Both the position numbers and the translations under genes were made by a program. Of a stretch of 64,000 bases of DNA, positions 56,439 through 64,000 are shown one piece after another. This stretch comes from Chryseobacterium sp. 52 (lineage in GTDB: Bacteria; Bacteroidota; Bacteroidia; Flavobacteriales; Weeksellaceae), in contig NZ_PEEX01000001.1 in NCBI RefSeq assembly GCF_002754245.1, positions 4,072,001-4,136,000 on the forward strand, written 5' to 3'. The notes beneath the pieces were generated by a model. That model saw only the letters and a list, made by a program, of their open reading frames with translations, was not told the origin of the DNA and did not search any database. The stretch's first letter is position 1. Each line of letters starts with the position of its first letter.

Positions 56439-58025
56439 ATGAAAACCGAAATATTAAACAAAATTCTTGAGGAAAATGTACTTTCCCAGGAGTCCAAAGA
56501 AAAGCTTTCTGCCCTGCAGGAGAATATTTCCTCCAGAGAATTTTCCGACCTGCTGGATGCACAGGGAAATCAGTATGTGGAGTTTGTTCAGGAAGGAGGC
56601 GGTGTTTGGGGAAGTGCCCTGGTTGGCTATCTTTACGGCCTGGAGATCTTCGGGGTCCGTTTTCTGAAAGTAGCAGGAACCAGTGCAGGTGCTATTAATA
56701 CGATGCTTATTGCGGCCTGTAAAACAAAGGAAGAAGCCAAAAGTGAGGTAATCAAAGACATACTTTTCAGCTGGAACTTTTCAGATTTTATGGATGGAAA
56801 GACCTATGTAAAAACAACGATCCATGCCATCCTGAACAACAATGATTTTTTAAAGATCAATGCCATCATTGCAGCAGTTATCATGGCTATTTTGGTGATT
56901 ATTCCTTTTGTTGTTCAGCCTGAAACAACCCTTAATGCAAAACTGTTTTTCCTGATCCCTTTAATCCCTCTGATCATTGTTTTTTTCTGTGTTAAAAAGT
57001 TTTACAATGATTTCAGGAAACAGAACAGCGGATTCAACCCGGGAAATGCTTTTTTAAATACAATGCAAAGTGTTCTGGATGGTTTCGGGATCAATACGGT
57101 AGCCCAACTTAATGAAAAATTTATACAGAAAGAACACGGTCTCCATCTGAATTACCGTTACGGAAACGGACAGGAATATTATACCATTGCTCTTAAAAGT
57201 ATCGAGCAAATTAAGGCTAAAAACCTGGAACATATTGACCAGACCCGTTACAGAATATTCTATGAAAGTGCTGTGAATAATGATTATTATAAAGATAACC
57301 CGTTTTATCAGCTCCGTTCGGAATATATTGTTATTACCACGGATATCAATGCTAAAATAAAAGTAGAGCTTCCCACAATGGCCAATTTATACTGGTCTGA
57401 AGAGGAACTGAAACACGTCAGCCCTGCTGAATTTGTAAGAGCATCCATGTCTGTCCCTTTCTTTTTTGAACCCTTCCAGAAAAGAATCAATAAAGATGAT
57501 GCCTCTGTGAAGTATGCCTGGAAATTCTGGATGAACACAAAGCCCGAAGACATCTATCCTGCCGGACTTTTCATAGACGGAGGCAGTATTTCCAACTTCC
57601 CTATTGATATTTTTCATGCCAGTGACGTATTCTATCCGAGAATGCCGCTTTTCGGGGTGCAGCTTACGAGCGATTCAGACCTTCTTTCTGAGAAAGGAAA
57701 AACCAGCGAAGAAATTCTCAAAACACCTTTTTCATATGCGGGAAACATCATCAGTACATTAAAAGGTTTTAATGACAAGTCTTTTTTGACCAAACACAGT
57801 TTCTACCGTCTTTACAGCATCCAAACCGTTAATTGTGGAACGAGCAGCTGGCTGAATTTCTTTATGAAAAGAGAAGAGAAAGAAGATCTTTTCAACAGAG
57901 GTTTCCAGGCAGCCCTTGATTTTCTTAATCAGTTCGACTGGGAAAAATACAAATATGAAAGAATGATGCTTTCTATGAAGGAGAAAAAGATTCTGAAGGA
58001 AGAGGATACGCCTACGGTGGGATAA
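56439..58025 (+). CDS. Patatin-like phospholipase with transmembrane insertion
   Basis: 528 residues. Patatin core: oxyanion GGGVWG at 53-58, nucleophile GTSAGA (Ser 82), and catalytic Asp in FIDGGSISNFP (near 380). Between them lies a two-helix hydrophobic insertion (AIIAAVIMAILVIIPFVV and LFFLIPLIPLIIVFFCV), giving an inner-membrane-anchored enzyme with a cytoplasmic active site. Acts on lipid acyl esters. First gene of a probable operon with the FAD oxidase pseudogene. Confidence 0.92.
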   Translation: MKTEILNKILEENVLSQESKEKLSALQENISSREFSDLLDAQGNQYVEFVQEGGGVWGSALVGYLYGLEIFGVRFLKVAGTSAGAINTMLIAACKTKEEAKSEVIKDILFSWNFSDFMDGKTYVKTTIHAILNNNDFLKINAIIAAVIMAILVIIPFVVQPETTLNAKLFFLIPLIPLIIVFFCVKKFYNDFRKQNSGFNPGNAFLNTMQSVLDGFGINTVAQLNEKFIQKEHGLHLNYRYGNGQEYYTIALKSIEQIKAKNLEHIDQTRYRIFYESAVNNDYYKDNPFYQLRSEYIVITTDINAKIKVELPTMANLYWSEEELKHVSPAEFVRASMSVPFFFEPFQKRINKDDASVKYAWKFWMNTKPEDIYPAGLFIDGGSISNFPIDIFHASDVFYPRMPLFGVQLTSDSDLLSEKGKTSEEILKTPFSYAGNIISTLKGFNDKSFLTKHSFYRLYSIQTVNCGTSSWLNFFMKREEKEDLFNRGFQAALDFLNQFDWEKYKYERMMLSMKEKKILKEEDTPTVG

Positions 58026-58061
58026 TGAAATTTGAGTATTTTTAGGCTCTTAATATTATTA

Positions 58062-59531
58062 ATGAAGAAAAGATATTTTTTTATCAGTGGAATCATAATA
58101 GTCCTTATTATCATTTCTATTCCTATCATCCATATTCTTAAAACAAAATGGAATGAATCTGACATGAAGACTGAAATACCGAAAGGTTACACCAATGATG
58201 CCAGCCAGCTGAATTTAACCAAAATTGATACTTTAATAAAAGTCCCGTCATCAAAAACGGAAATAGAAGGCCAGCTGCGCCAAATCCTGAAGTATGCCAA
58301 AGAAAAAAAATTAAAAGTCTCTATTGCCGGCGCCCGGCACAGTATGGGCGGGCATACGATTTACCCAAACGGAATCCTTCTCAACATGCTTCCTTACAAA
58401 CATATGGAATTTGATGCCGAGAATAATATTCTCACCGTAGGTTCCGGGGCGCTTTGAGAGGATGCAATAGAATATCTGGACAAAAAAGGAAAATCAATTG
58501 CAGTCATGCAGGCTTTCAGCTCGTTTTCTATAGGAGGATCTATAAGTGTAAATGGCCACGGGTGGCAGAAAAACCGACCTCCTGTGTCGTCTAGCGTTGA
58601 ATCATTTACTTTGATGAATCACAATGGTGAAATAGTGAATTGCAGCAGAGAAGAAAATCCTGAACTTTTTAAACTGGTCATCGGGGGATATGGCCTGTTC
58701 GGGATTATTTTGGATGTTAAATTAAAAGTGGTTGATAATACAGCTGTGAAATACAAATCCATTCCCTTAAGTCCGGACAATTATACTGATTATTATAAAA
58801 AATTTATTTCTGAAAATCCGAAAGTAGATCTTGTATTTGGGCGTTTAAAGATCTCTGACAAACATTTTCTGGAAGAAGCTGCCATCACTTATTTTGAAAA
58901 AACTGATGAAAAGCCGCTGTCCCTTTCTGCTCAAAATACCAAAAACGAAGAAATAAAACGTCTTGTCTTCCGTAGCTCTGTCAATAGTGAATACGGAAAA
59001 AGACTCCGCTGGGATCTGGAAAGCAACATCAAAAATGTTGTTAAAAATGTTGTTTTTTCCCGGAATGAACTGCTCAATAATCATGTTTCCCTTATCGAAA
59101 ATAAAGATTCTACTTCAACGGATCTGCTGCACGAATATTTTATCCCGGAAAGAAACTTTAATCAGTTTATCAAAGATATCAAACCTGTTCTTAAGAATTC
59201 CGGACTGGATCTTCTTAATATAACAATCCGTGCCGTCAATAAAGATGAAGATGCCTATATGAACTATGCGAGAGAAAATGTTTTTGGATTTGTTTTGTTA
59301 TTTAATCAAAAGAAAACAGAAAAACAGGAAGATGCGATGAATATTCTTACCAACCGCTTAGTTGATATTGCTCTTAACAATGAAGGAACGTTTTATCTGC
59401 CATACCGCCTTCATATCGACAGACTGAAAATGAGAAAAGTATACCCTCAGGCCGATTCTTTTTTTGCTTTGAAGAGAAAATATGACCCTCAGGAAATTTT
59501 CGACAACAAATTTTACCAACACTATAAATAA
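58062..59531 (+). pseudogene. FAD-linked oxidase (GlcD/BBE-type) broken by an internal TGA
   Basis: The frame from the ATG at 58062 (MKKRYFFISG, one N-terminal transmembrane anchor) is a typical FAD-binding PCMH-type oxidase: GARHSMGGHTIYPNG, then FSSFSIGGSISVNGHGW, and a C-terminal SFFALKRKYDPQEIF that belongs to FAD-linked oxidases. At 58455-58457 it hits a TGA inside ...GSGAL*EDAIEYLDKKG; homologues and the flanking codons imply TGG (Trp) there, so one base change makes a stop. Downstream the same frame continues intact to 59531. It is a nonsense pseudogene, a sequencing error, or read-through; no selenocysteine machinery is in sight. Follows the patatin gene. Confidence 0.85.
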
Positions 59532-59541
59532 AATACAAATT

Positions 59542-60045
59542 ATGAAGAAATACATCTGCGAATGCTGTGGAGAAGAAAAAGAAGACTGGCCTGCGCTAGC
59601 CTACCCTTTCCCTCTTTTCTATTCTAATTTATCTGACACGGAACGTGAAAATGCTGAACTTACTTCAGATTTGTGTGTTGTTGAAAATCCGGAATATACC
59701 CATCGGTTTATCCGTGCTGTTATGGTTCAGGAGGTCACAGACAGCTGTCAGAATCTGGAATACGGAATCTGGGTTTCATTAAGCGAAAAAAGTTTTGATG
59801 AATATGTCGCAAACTATGATAATAAAGACTTTGAAGCGGAATATTTCGGTTGGTTATCCAATTATCCACCAGACTATCATTTTGAAGAAAGCATTCCGAC
59901 AACCGTTGTAGTTCATAACAGTGTGGGACGTCCTTTTGTCTATCCACACCAAAGTCATGAGCATCCTTTCGTTCATGATTTCTACAATGGAATTTCGCTG
60001 GAAGAAGCGGAAAGAAGAATTAGCTGGATTTTAAAGTCTGAATAA
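59542..60045 (+). CDS. DUF2199 protein with N-terminal zinc-like motif
   Basis: 167 residues from the ATG at 59542 (MKKYICECCGEEKEDW); an in-frame start at 59482 lies inside the previous gene. Cys cluster CECCGEE at 6-12 plus later residues form a probable zinc site; the rest matches the DUF2199 family. Cytoplasmic, function unknown. Followed 2 bases later by the next gene. Confidence 0.78.
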   Translation: MKKYICECCGEEKEDWPALAYPFPLFYSNLSDTERENAELTSDLCVVENPEYTHRFIRAVMVQEVTDSCQNLEYGIWVSLSEKSFDEYVANYDNKDFEAEYFGWLSNYPPDYHFEESIPTTVVVHNSVGRPFVYPHQSHEHPFVHDFYNGISLEEAERRISWILKSE

Positions 60046-60047
60046 AA

Positions 60048-60533
60048 ATGAACTGGATCATAAGAAGCACAAAAATGGTGAAATTCCATACGAATCTTCA
60101 GGAAGTGTTAAAACCTATTTACGATGATCTTAAAATATACGACTGGATCATGACTGATCTGGATTTCATAGCTGATGTCAGTCTTCCCATTAATTTTGAC
60201 TTCGATTTTTTTATTTTAAACCCTGAGCAATTTGAACAAATCTATACAAACTATGTTCAGATTATTTGGGGCGTCATTGCTGCTGTCCACAGGAAAACAG
60301 AAATTAATACTGCCGTTATTTCCAATTTATCAGCAGAAGATCCAAAAGTTTGGGAAAGTGATCATTTCTTAATTCCGGACTGTATTTTTGAAATTACTGC
60401 TATTGACAGTGGGTATACGATCATTAAATTTAAAGACAAACATCTTTCAGATCAGTTTAAAATGTATTTTCAGGAGCAGGCCATGGATTTACAGACCTTC
60501 AATGAAAAATATATTAATCGTAAAAGCGAATAG
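60048..60533 (+). CDS. Hypothetical protein, 161 aa
   Basis: Not recognised. Acidic, aromatic-rich N-terminus (DLKIYDWIMTDLDFIADV) and alpha/beta pattern; no signal peptide. Its start is 2 bases after the DUF2199 stop, so the pair is translationally linked. Ends before a weak hairpin near 60565. Confidence 0.7.
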   Translation: MNWIIRSTKMVKFHTNLQEVLKPIYDDLKIYDWIMTDLDFIADVSLPINFDFDFFILNPEQFEQIYTNYVQIIWGVIAAVHRKTEINTAVISNLSAEDPKVWESDHFLIPDCIFEITAIDSGYTIIKFKDKHLSDQFKMYFQEQAMDLQTFNEKYINRKSE

Positions 60534-60556
60534 ATCCTATGAGGGAGTAATTTCAA

Positions 60557-60589
60557 AAAAAGTTCAGACTGTCAATCTGTTTTTTTTGT
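60557..60589 (+). terminator. Weak terminator
   Basis: A-run, CAGA, 7-base loop, TCTG, then an 8-T run. Confidence 0.4.
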
Positions 60590-60637
60590 AGATTTACATT
60601 ATAATCATCTAAATATCAACTAACAAACACCAAATCA

Positions 60638-62116
60638 ATGAGGGAAATATTTATTTTTTTAACCGTAATATTCTGCACAGGATCTTATGCACAAATCTGG
60701 ACTCAGACCGATAAAATAACTCCGGCAGAAAGAAAAGTTGCTGATTTTTTTGGTGACAATATAGTATTGAAAAATAATGTCCTGTTCAGTTCTGCTTCAG
60801 GCAATAGCTTTGATTCCAATGAACAGAATTTTTTATTCAAAGCAGGAACCTTTTATATATTTGAACGGGAAAACAATAACTGGGCTCAAAAAGCTAAGAT
60901 AGTCCCCAATGACCGTGATATCAGTGATGCCTTTGGAAGCCAGTTCGCATTAGATGAAAATGATCTGTTCATAAGTGCTCCCTATAAAAAATACAATAAC
61001 CAGGGATCTGTGGGTACTGTGTATCTTTTCAATAAAAATACGTCTGGAAACTGGATTCAGACTCAAAAAATAATGCCCGTAAATACTACTGCCAATTTAG
61101 CATTTGGGTACCGTTTGTCTGCTGACTCAAAAAAATTGGCGGTAGGATCTACAGGTGCAAATGTGGCTGTTTATGAATTAAACAGTACGACACAACAATT
61201 TGAATTTGCTCAGGATCTGCTTTTTGCCAATAATGAAAATTCTTATGAATCTTCAGTTTTTGTGAAAGGAGATAAGATATTTGTAGGTAAAAAAGACAAA
61301 GAGGTTAATGGTGTTTCTAATGCTGGACAGCTTAATATTTATAAAAAAAATTCATCAACAGCTACCTGGGAAACTATACAAACCATTAATTCTCCTCTGG
61401 CAGGTGATACCCAATTTGGATCCGGTGTGTATGCAAAAGATGATTATCTGTTTGTAACAGCTCATTTAGCTAGCTTTGTTGCAGTTTATAAATACAGCAG
61501 CAGTTCCAATACTTACGAATACATTCAGACCATTGATGACGATCCATCTCTTTTTGGAGCAACTGTTTCTATGGAGAATGGTGTTTTAGGGATTGGAGCA
61601 CCTGCTGCCATGAACGGCTCACTCAACAGCGGAAGTGTTTTTATCTATAAAATAAATGAAAACAATGTATGGGCATTGGATCAGCAAATTTATAACGCAG
61701 ACCCTTTTTCTTTTGACGGATTTGGCTATGGATTAAGCATCAACAATGGGAGAATAGCTGTTGGAGCCATTCACCAGGATTTTGATTTTGCAGGAAATCA
61801 TTCCGTTTCAAATGCTGGAGCAGTTTATCTTTTTAATACTCCAACCAATCTGGCAACCCATGAAGCATTGAGTAAAGGTTCCTATAGCATATATCCTAAT
61901 CCTTTCACAAACATAATTTCTATTCAACTCGGGAAACCTTATGATCATTTAACCGCAGAGGTTTTTGAGATGTCAGGCAGAAAAGTACTGACAAGTAGTT
62001 TCTCAAAGAAACAATCTATTGAGCTTAATTTGGAATCACTGGTTGCCGGAACGTACCAGATTTATATCTTTTCCGGAGATCAAATGCTGATCAGCTCAAA
62101 AATCATCAAGAAATAA
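60638..62116 (+). CDS. T9SS-secreted FG-GAP-like protein with type A sorting domain
   Basis: 492 residues. Sec signal peptide (MREIFIFLTVIFCTGSYAQ), then repeated beta-propeller-like blades with FGSQF, FGYRL, FGSGV, FGATV and FGYGL turns (integrin/FG-GAP type), and a C-terminal T9SS type A sorting domain from about 415 (SYSIYPNPFTNIISIQLG, ending YIFSGDQMLISSKIIKK). It is exported by the type IX system to the cell surface or medium, and the sorting domain is removed. Ligand unknown. Confidence 0.92.
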   Translation: MREIFIFLTVIFCTGSYAQIWTQTDKITPAERKVADFFGDNIVLKNNVLFSSASGNSFDSNEQNFLFKAGTFYIFERENNNWAQKAKIVPNDRDISDAFGSQFALDENDLFISAPYKKYNNQGSVGTVYLFNKNTSGNWIQTQKIMPVNTTANLAFGYRLSADSKKLAVGSTGANVAVYELNSTTQQFEFAQDLLFANNENSYESSVFVKGDKIFVGKKDKEVNGVSNAGQLNIYKKNSSTATWETIQTINSPLAGDTQFGSGVYAKDDYLFVTAHLASFVAVYKYSSSSNTYEYIQTIDDDPSLFGATVSMENGVLGIGAPAAMNGSLNSGSVFIYKINENNVWALDQQIYNADPFSFDGFGYGLSINNGRIAVGAIHQDFDFAGNHSVSNAGAVYLFNTPTNLATHEALSKGSYSIYPNPFTNIISIQLGKPYDHLTAEVFEMSGRKVLTSSFSKKQSIELNLESLVAGTYQIYIFSGDQMLISSKIIKK

Positions 62117-62166
62117 TGGGAAACCATAGAACCGAGTCATGAAATGAGTCCCTGAAAATTCGTTAC

Positions 62167-62553
62167 ATGAACAATACGATCAATAAGTTCTTTTTATCCG
62201 TCAGTACTTTTCTGTTTCTGACAAGTTGTTATTCGGAGAAGTTTGATAAAGAAAAATGGCTTTCCCGAGATTCAGCATTATACGACGGCCAACGCAAAAA
62301 AATGATGAATGATCTGGTGCAAAATGTTCTTAGATTTGAATACGGAAGTCAAAAAGGGACCATCAAAAAAGAAGTCTTTAACCTCATCGGAATACCGGAT
62401 CAAATCGATAGAAAAAATGGAGAGGAAATTTATTTTGTTGAAGAAAGAATAGGTGTAATTGATCCTAATGGTCATATCAATCTGCATTTCATTTATAAAA
62501 GCGACTCGACATTAATAAGCTGGAAAATTGAAGATGTAGACTATAAAGAATAA
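62167..62553 (+). CDS. Lipoprotein, possible BamE-like fold
   Basis: 128 residues. Lipobox FLFLTSC at about 16-22. The mature part has IGIPDQIDRKNGEEIYFVEER and a final strand LISWKIED, which resembles the small SmpA/BamE-like fold; that is a weak inference. Function unknown. Confidence 0.75.
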   Translation: MNNTINKFFLSVSTFLFLTSCYSEKFDKEKWLSRDSALYDGQRKKMMNDLVQNVLRFEYGSQKGTIKKEVFNLIGIPDQIDRKNGEEIYFVEERIGVIDPNGHINLHFIYKSDSTLISWKIEDVDYKE

Positions 62554-62903
62554 TTATAATCTGGGTGGCTACATAGAATTATATAAAATTGATACCACTA
62601 AAATCAAAGAAAGGCTGTATCATAAATTTTCTAATACAGCCCTTCCTGAAAGATAGGTAAGCGGCATTGACAAATATTTCGGGGCTTTCCAAAATTTCCT
62701 CAGAGATAACAAAAATAATCTGGATTATCATAATGCCTTTTACGAAACTATTCTTGAAAAACTCAGACATGACAATTTCATATTGGAACCTGATGAAAGC
62801 AACTTTTTGAAGCGGTTATTCATATATGCCCCGGATCGTCTTATCCATCAAAAAGGAGCTTGGAAGCTATAAGGGCCCAATCTATGAAAATCACTACTGT
62901 TAA
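62541..62903 (+). pseudogene. Remnant of an unknown gene, broken by a stop and a frameshift
   Basis: One frame from about 62541 reads as protein (LGGYIELYKIDTTKIKERL, then DKYFGAFQNFLRDNKN), but has no start codon, and hits TAG at 62654-62656. It continues to TAA at 62870; a one-base shift near there would extend it to 62903 through GPIYENHYC. The body (NAFYETILEKLRHDNF) is helical and unrecognised. Most likely a decayed gene; it follows the lipoprotein gene. Confidence 0.6.
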
Positions 62904-62904
62904 T

Positions 62905-63435
62905 CTACAGCGCGTCCAAAAACTTCAAATACATCGGCACACTTCTTTCAATCCATTCTTCTGAAGGATCATTTTCAATTCCATAGTATACAAAAGGTTC
63001 TTCATAGGTTGCTTTGATATAGTCGAAAGTCAGTTCATAGGGTCTGAAAAGTTCGTTCATGGTGTATTTATATTTTCCTGCTGCGCTGTACCCTTCGTCA
63101 TCAATTCCTGCTGTCACCGCCAGAGAAATTTTCTTCCCTCCTGCTTTGTAGCCGCTTTTGCTTCCGTACGCCCAGCCGTAAAGAAGAACCTCATCAAACC
63201 ATTTTTTCAGGAGTGGCGGACTGCTGAACCAATAAAACGGAAACTGGAAAATAATCTTATCATAAGATTCTATCAGCTGCTGCTCTTTTGTAACATCAAT
63301 TTTTTCGTCCGGATAGGCTTCGTAGAGTGAATGAACGGTATATTTTTCAGGGTGTTTATTTAATTCTTCAATCCATCTTTTGTTGATGACAGATTTTTCA
63401 ATATCAGGATGAATGACAATGACTAATGTTTTCAT
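62905..63435 (-). CDS. NAD(P)H quinone reductase (flavodoxin-2 type)
   Basis: 176 residues. FMN-binding flavodoxin-like fold: VIVIHPDIEKSVINKRWIEEL, then the hallmark FQFPFYWFSSPPLLKKWFDEVL, GWAYGSK, and AVTAGIDDEGYS. Reduces quinones/azo or nitro compounds with two electrons; cytoplasmic. Divergent from an HxlR-type regulator 95 bases away, a typical regulator-target pair for electrophile response. A TATTTTTG -7 box (63466-63459, minus) lies 24 bases before the start. Confidence 0.92.
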   Translation of the reverse strand: MKTLVIVIHPDIEKSVINKRWIEELNKHPEKYTVHSLYEAYPDEKIDVTKEQQLIESYDKIIFQFPFYWFSSPPLLKKWFDEVLLYGWAYGSKSGYKAGGKKISLAVTAGIDDEGYSAAGKYKYTMNELFRPYELTFDYIKATYEEPFVYYGIENDPSEEWIERSVPMYLKFLDAL

Positions 63436-63458
63436 TTTTCTTGTTTAAATTTCTACAG

Positions 63459-63466
63459 CAAAAATA
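63459..63466 (-). promoter_or_regulatory. -7 box of the quinone reductase gene
   Basis: TATTTTTG on the minus strand, exact TAnnTTTG, 24 bases before the start codon; no well-spaced TTG. Confidence 0.5.
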
Positions 63467-63475
63467 ATATACGTA

Positions 63476-63529
63476 ACTTACATTTCATCCATTAATACCC
63501 AATTGTATGGTACTATAAAAAATGTAAGT
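63476..63529. promoter_or_regulatory. Inverted repeat between quinone reductase and HxlR, probable operator pair
   Basis: ACTTACATTT at 63476-63485 and its exact complement AAATGTAAGT at 63520-63529, with centres 44 bases apart, i.e. about four helical turns. It sits between the divergent genes, the right arm just before the HxlR start codon. Confidence 0.65.
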
Positions 63530-63530
63530 A

Positions 63531-63929
63531 ATGACTAAAATAAAGGAAACATCCACCAATTTTGCCAATAAAAAAGCCCTCTCTGATGAATGTCCGGAGA
63601 TTCATGCATCCAATACCATTGGTGGACAGTGGGCTCTTGCGATCTGCTGCTACCTTATCAATGGAAAACTGAGATTTGGAGAGCTTAGAAAAAAGTTAAA
63701 TAACATCACAGAACGGATGCTTACCCTTCAACTGCGAAGACTGGAAGAAGACAAAATTCTCACCAGAACCGTTTATGCTGAAGTTCCGCCCCGTGTGGAA
63801 TATGAACTTACCGAGATTGGGTACAGGTTAAAACCTATCATTCTGGAGTTTGAAAAATGGGGTAAGGAACACAAGGAAATTATGAGTAACGGGAATACAG
63901 TTCCGGAATCTCAAAAAGCAGTAAAATAA
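63531..63929 (+). CDS. HxlR-family transcriptional regulator
   Basis: 132 residues. Winged HTH of the HxlR type: IGGQWALAICCYLINGKLRFGELRKKLNNITERMLTLQLRRLEEDKILTR. Two adjacent Cys in AICCYL (about 38-39) and one near residue 23 could be redox- or electrophile-sensing, as in HypR/QorR-type members; that is inference. Divergent from the quinone reductase gene, with a perfect inverted repeat between them. Confidence 0.92.
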   Translation: MTKIKETSTNFANKKALSDECPEIHASNTIGGQWALAICCYLINGKLRFGELRKKLNNITERMLTLQLRRLEEDKILTRTVYAEVPPRVEYELTEIGYRLKPIILEFEKWGKEHKEIMSNGNTVPESQKAVK

Positions 63930-63959
63930 AAGACCTTTTATTTAAATACATATTATTTT

Positions 63960-64000
63960 ATGATCACCCTAGATTTTTTAAAAGAGATTTTATCAACCTA
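63960..64000 (+). CDS. Start of another gene, cut by window end
   Basis: An open frame from the ATG at 63960 (MITLDFLKEIL) to the window edge with no stop, 30 bases after the HxlR stop. Too short to identify. Confidence 0.4.
   Translation, partial: MITLDFLKEILST

Noticed and set aside
58455..58457. TGA as selenocysteine
   Set aside because: No SECIS-like hairpin after it, and the position is a Trp in the surrounding motif rather than a redox Cys site.
1..64000. Insertion sequences, CRISPR arrays, tRNA and rRNA genes
   Set aside because: No transposase motifs, spacer-repeat arrays or cloverleaf/rRNA signatures were seen on either strand.

Overview
The window looks like a chromosome segment of a flavobacterium, most likely Chryseobacterium or a close relative. 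The DNA is AT-rich. Promoters repeatedly match the Bacteroidota -7 element TAnnTTTG, with a TTG near -33, and recognisable Shine-Dalgarno sequences are scarce. One protein ends in a type IX secretion (T9SS) sorting domain. Other family signatures are a DUF6526 protein, an OMP_b-brl-type TonB receptor, and tail-fibre-like surface proteins opening with a GIN..NP motif. I saw no rRNA, tRNA, CRISPR array or intact insertion sequence.

Layout. 1-10644 (minus): two giant type I iterative polyketide/PUFA-synthase-like genes in one operon. One is NMO-NMO-KS-AT-ACP-ACP-KR; the other is KS-AT-DH and runs off the left edge. 11260-16885: an unknown gene, a TonB-dependent receptor, and a divergent LytS/LytTR-type two-component system. 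17150-19298: MreB convergent with an exported glutaminase. 19627-23189: a small unknown protein followed by two flavin amine/amino-acid oxidases. 23331-24048: a Fic enzyme with a convergent, 3'-overlapping VbhA-like antitoxin that is too short for ordinary ORF calling. 24199-27075: a Tat-exported GH106-like glycosidase. 27657-30373: a VWA protein and a MoxR-like ATPase. 30457-36469: small metabolic and regulatory genes, including a GntR/FCD regulator with a perfect 24-bp operator palindrome, and an AT-rich pair of unknown genes. 36764-47389: mostly housekeeping (MnmE, aminopeptidase P, topoisomerase IB, P5C dehydrogenase) plus a Crp/Fnr-regulator redox cluster. 47636-54135: small lipoproteins, two related surface proteins, a TPR-AraC regulator and a thioredoxin-like protein. 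54385-58025: KAS III, CorA and a patatin. 58062-64000: a nonsense-interrupted FAD oxidase, DUF2199, a T9SS cargo, a lipoprotein, a decayed gene, a quinone reductase divergent from an HxlR regulator, and the start of one more gene.

The most noteworthy systems are: (1) the PUFA-synthase-like megasynthase with two N-terminal NMO/PfaD-like domains, whose lipid or polyketide product cannot be told from sequence; (2) the convergent Fic/VbhA-like pair sharing 26 bp of 3' end; (3) the cassette of a small unknown protein and two flavin oxidases; (4) several clean operator-like dyads next to their probable regulators (GntR, HxlR, Crp/Fnr). Two genes are broken: a premature TGA at 58455 and a premature TAG at 62654.
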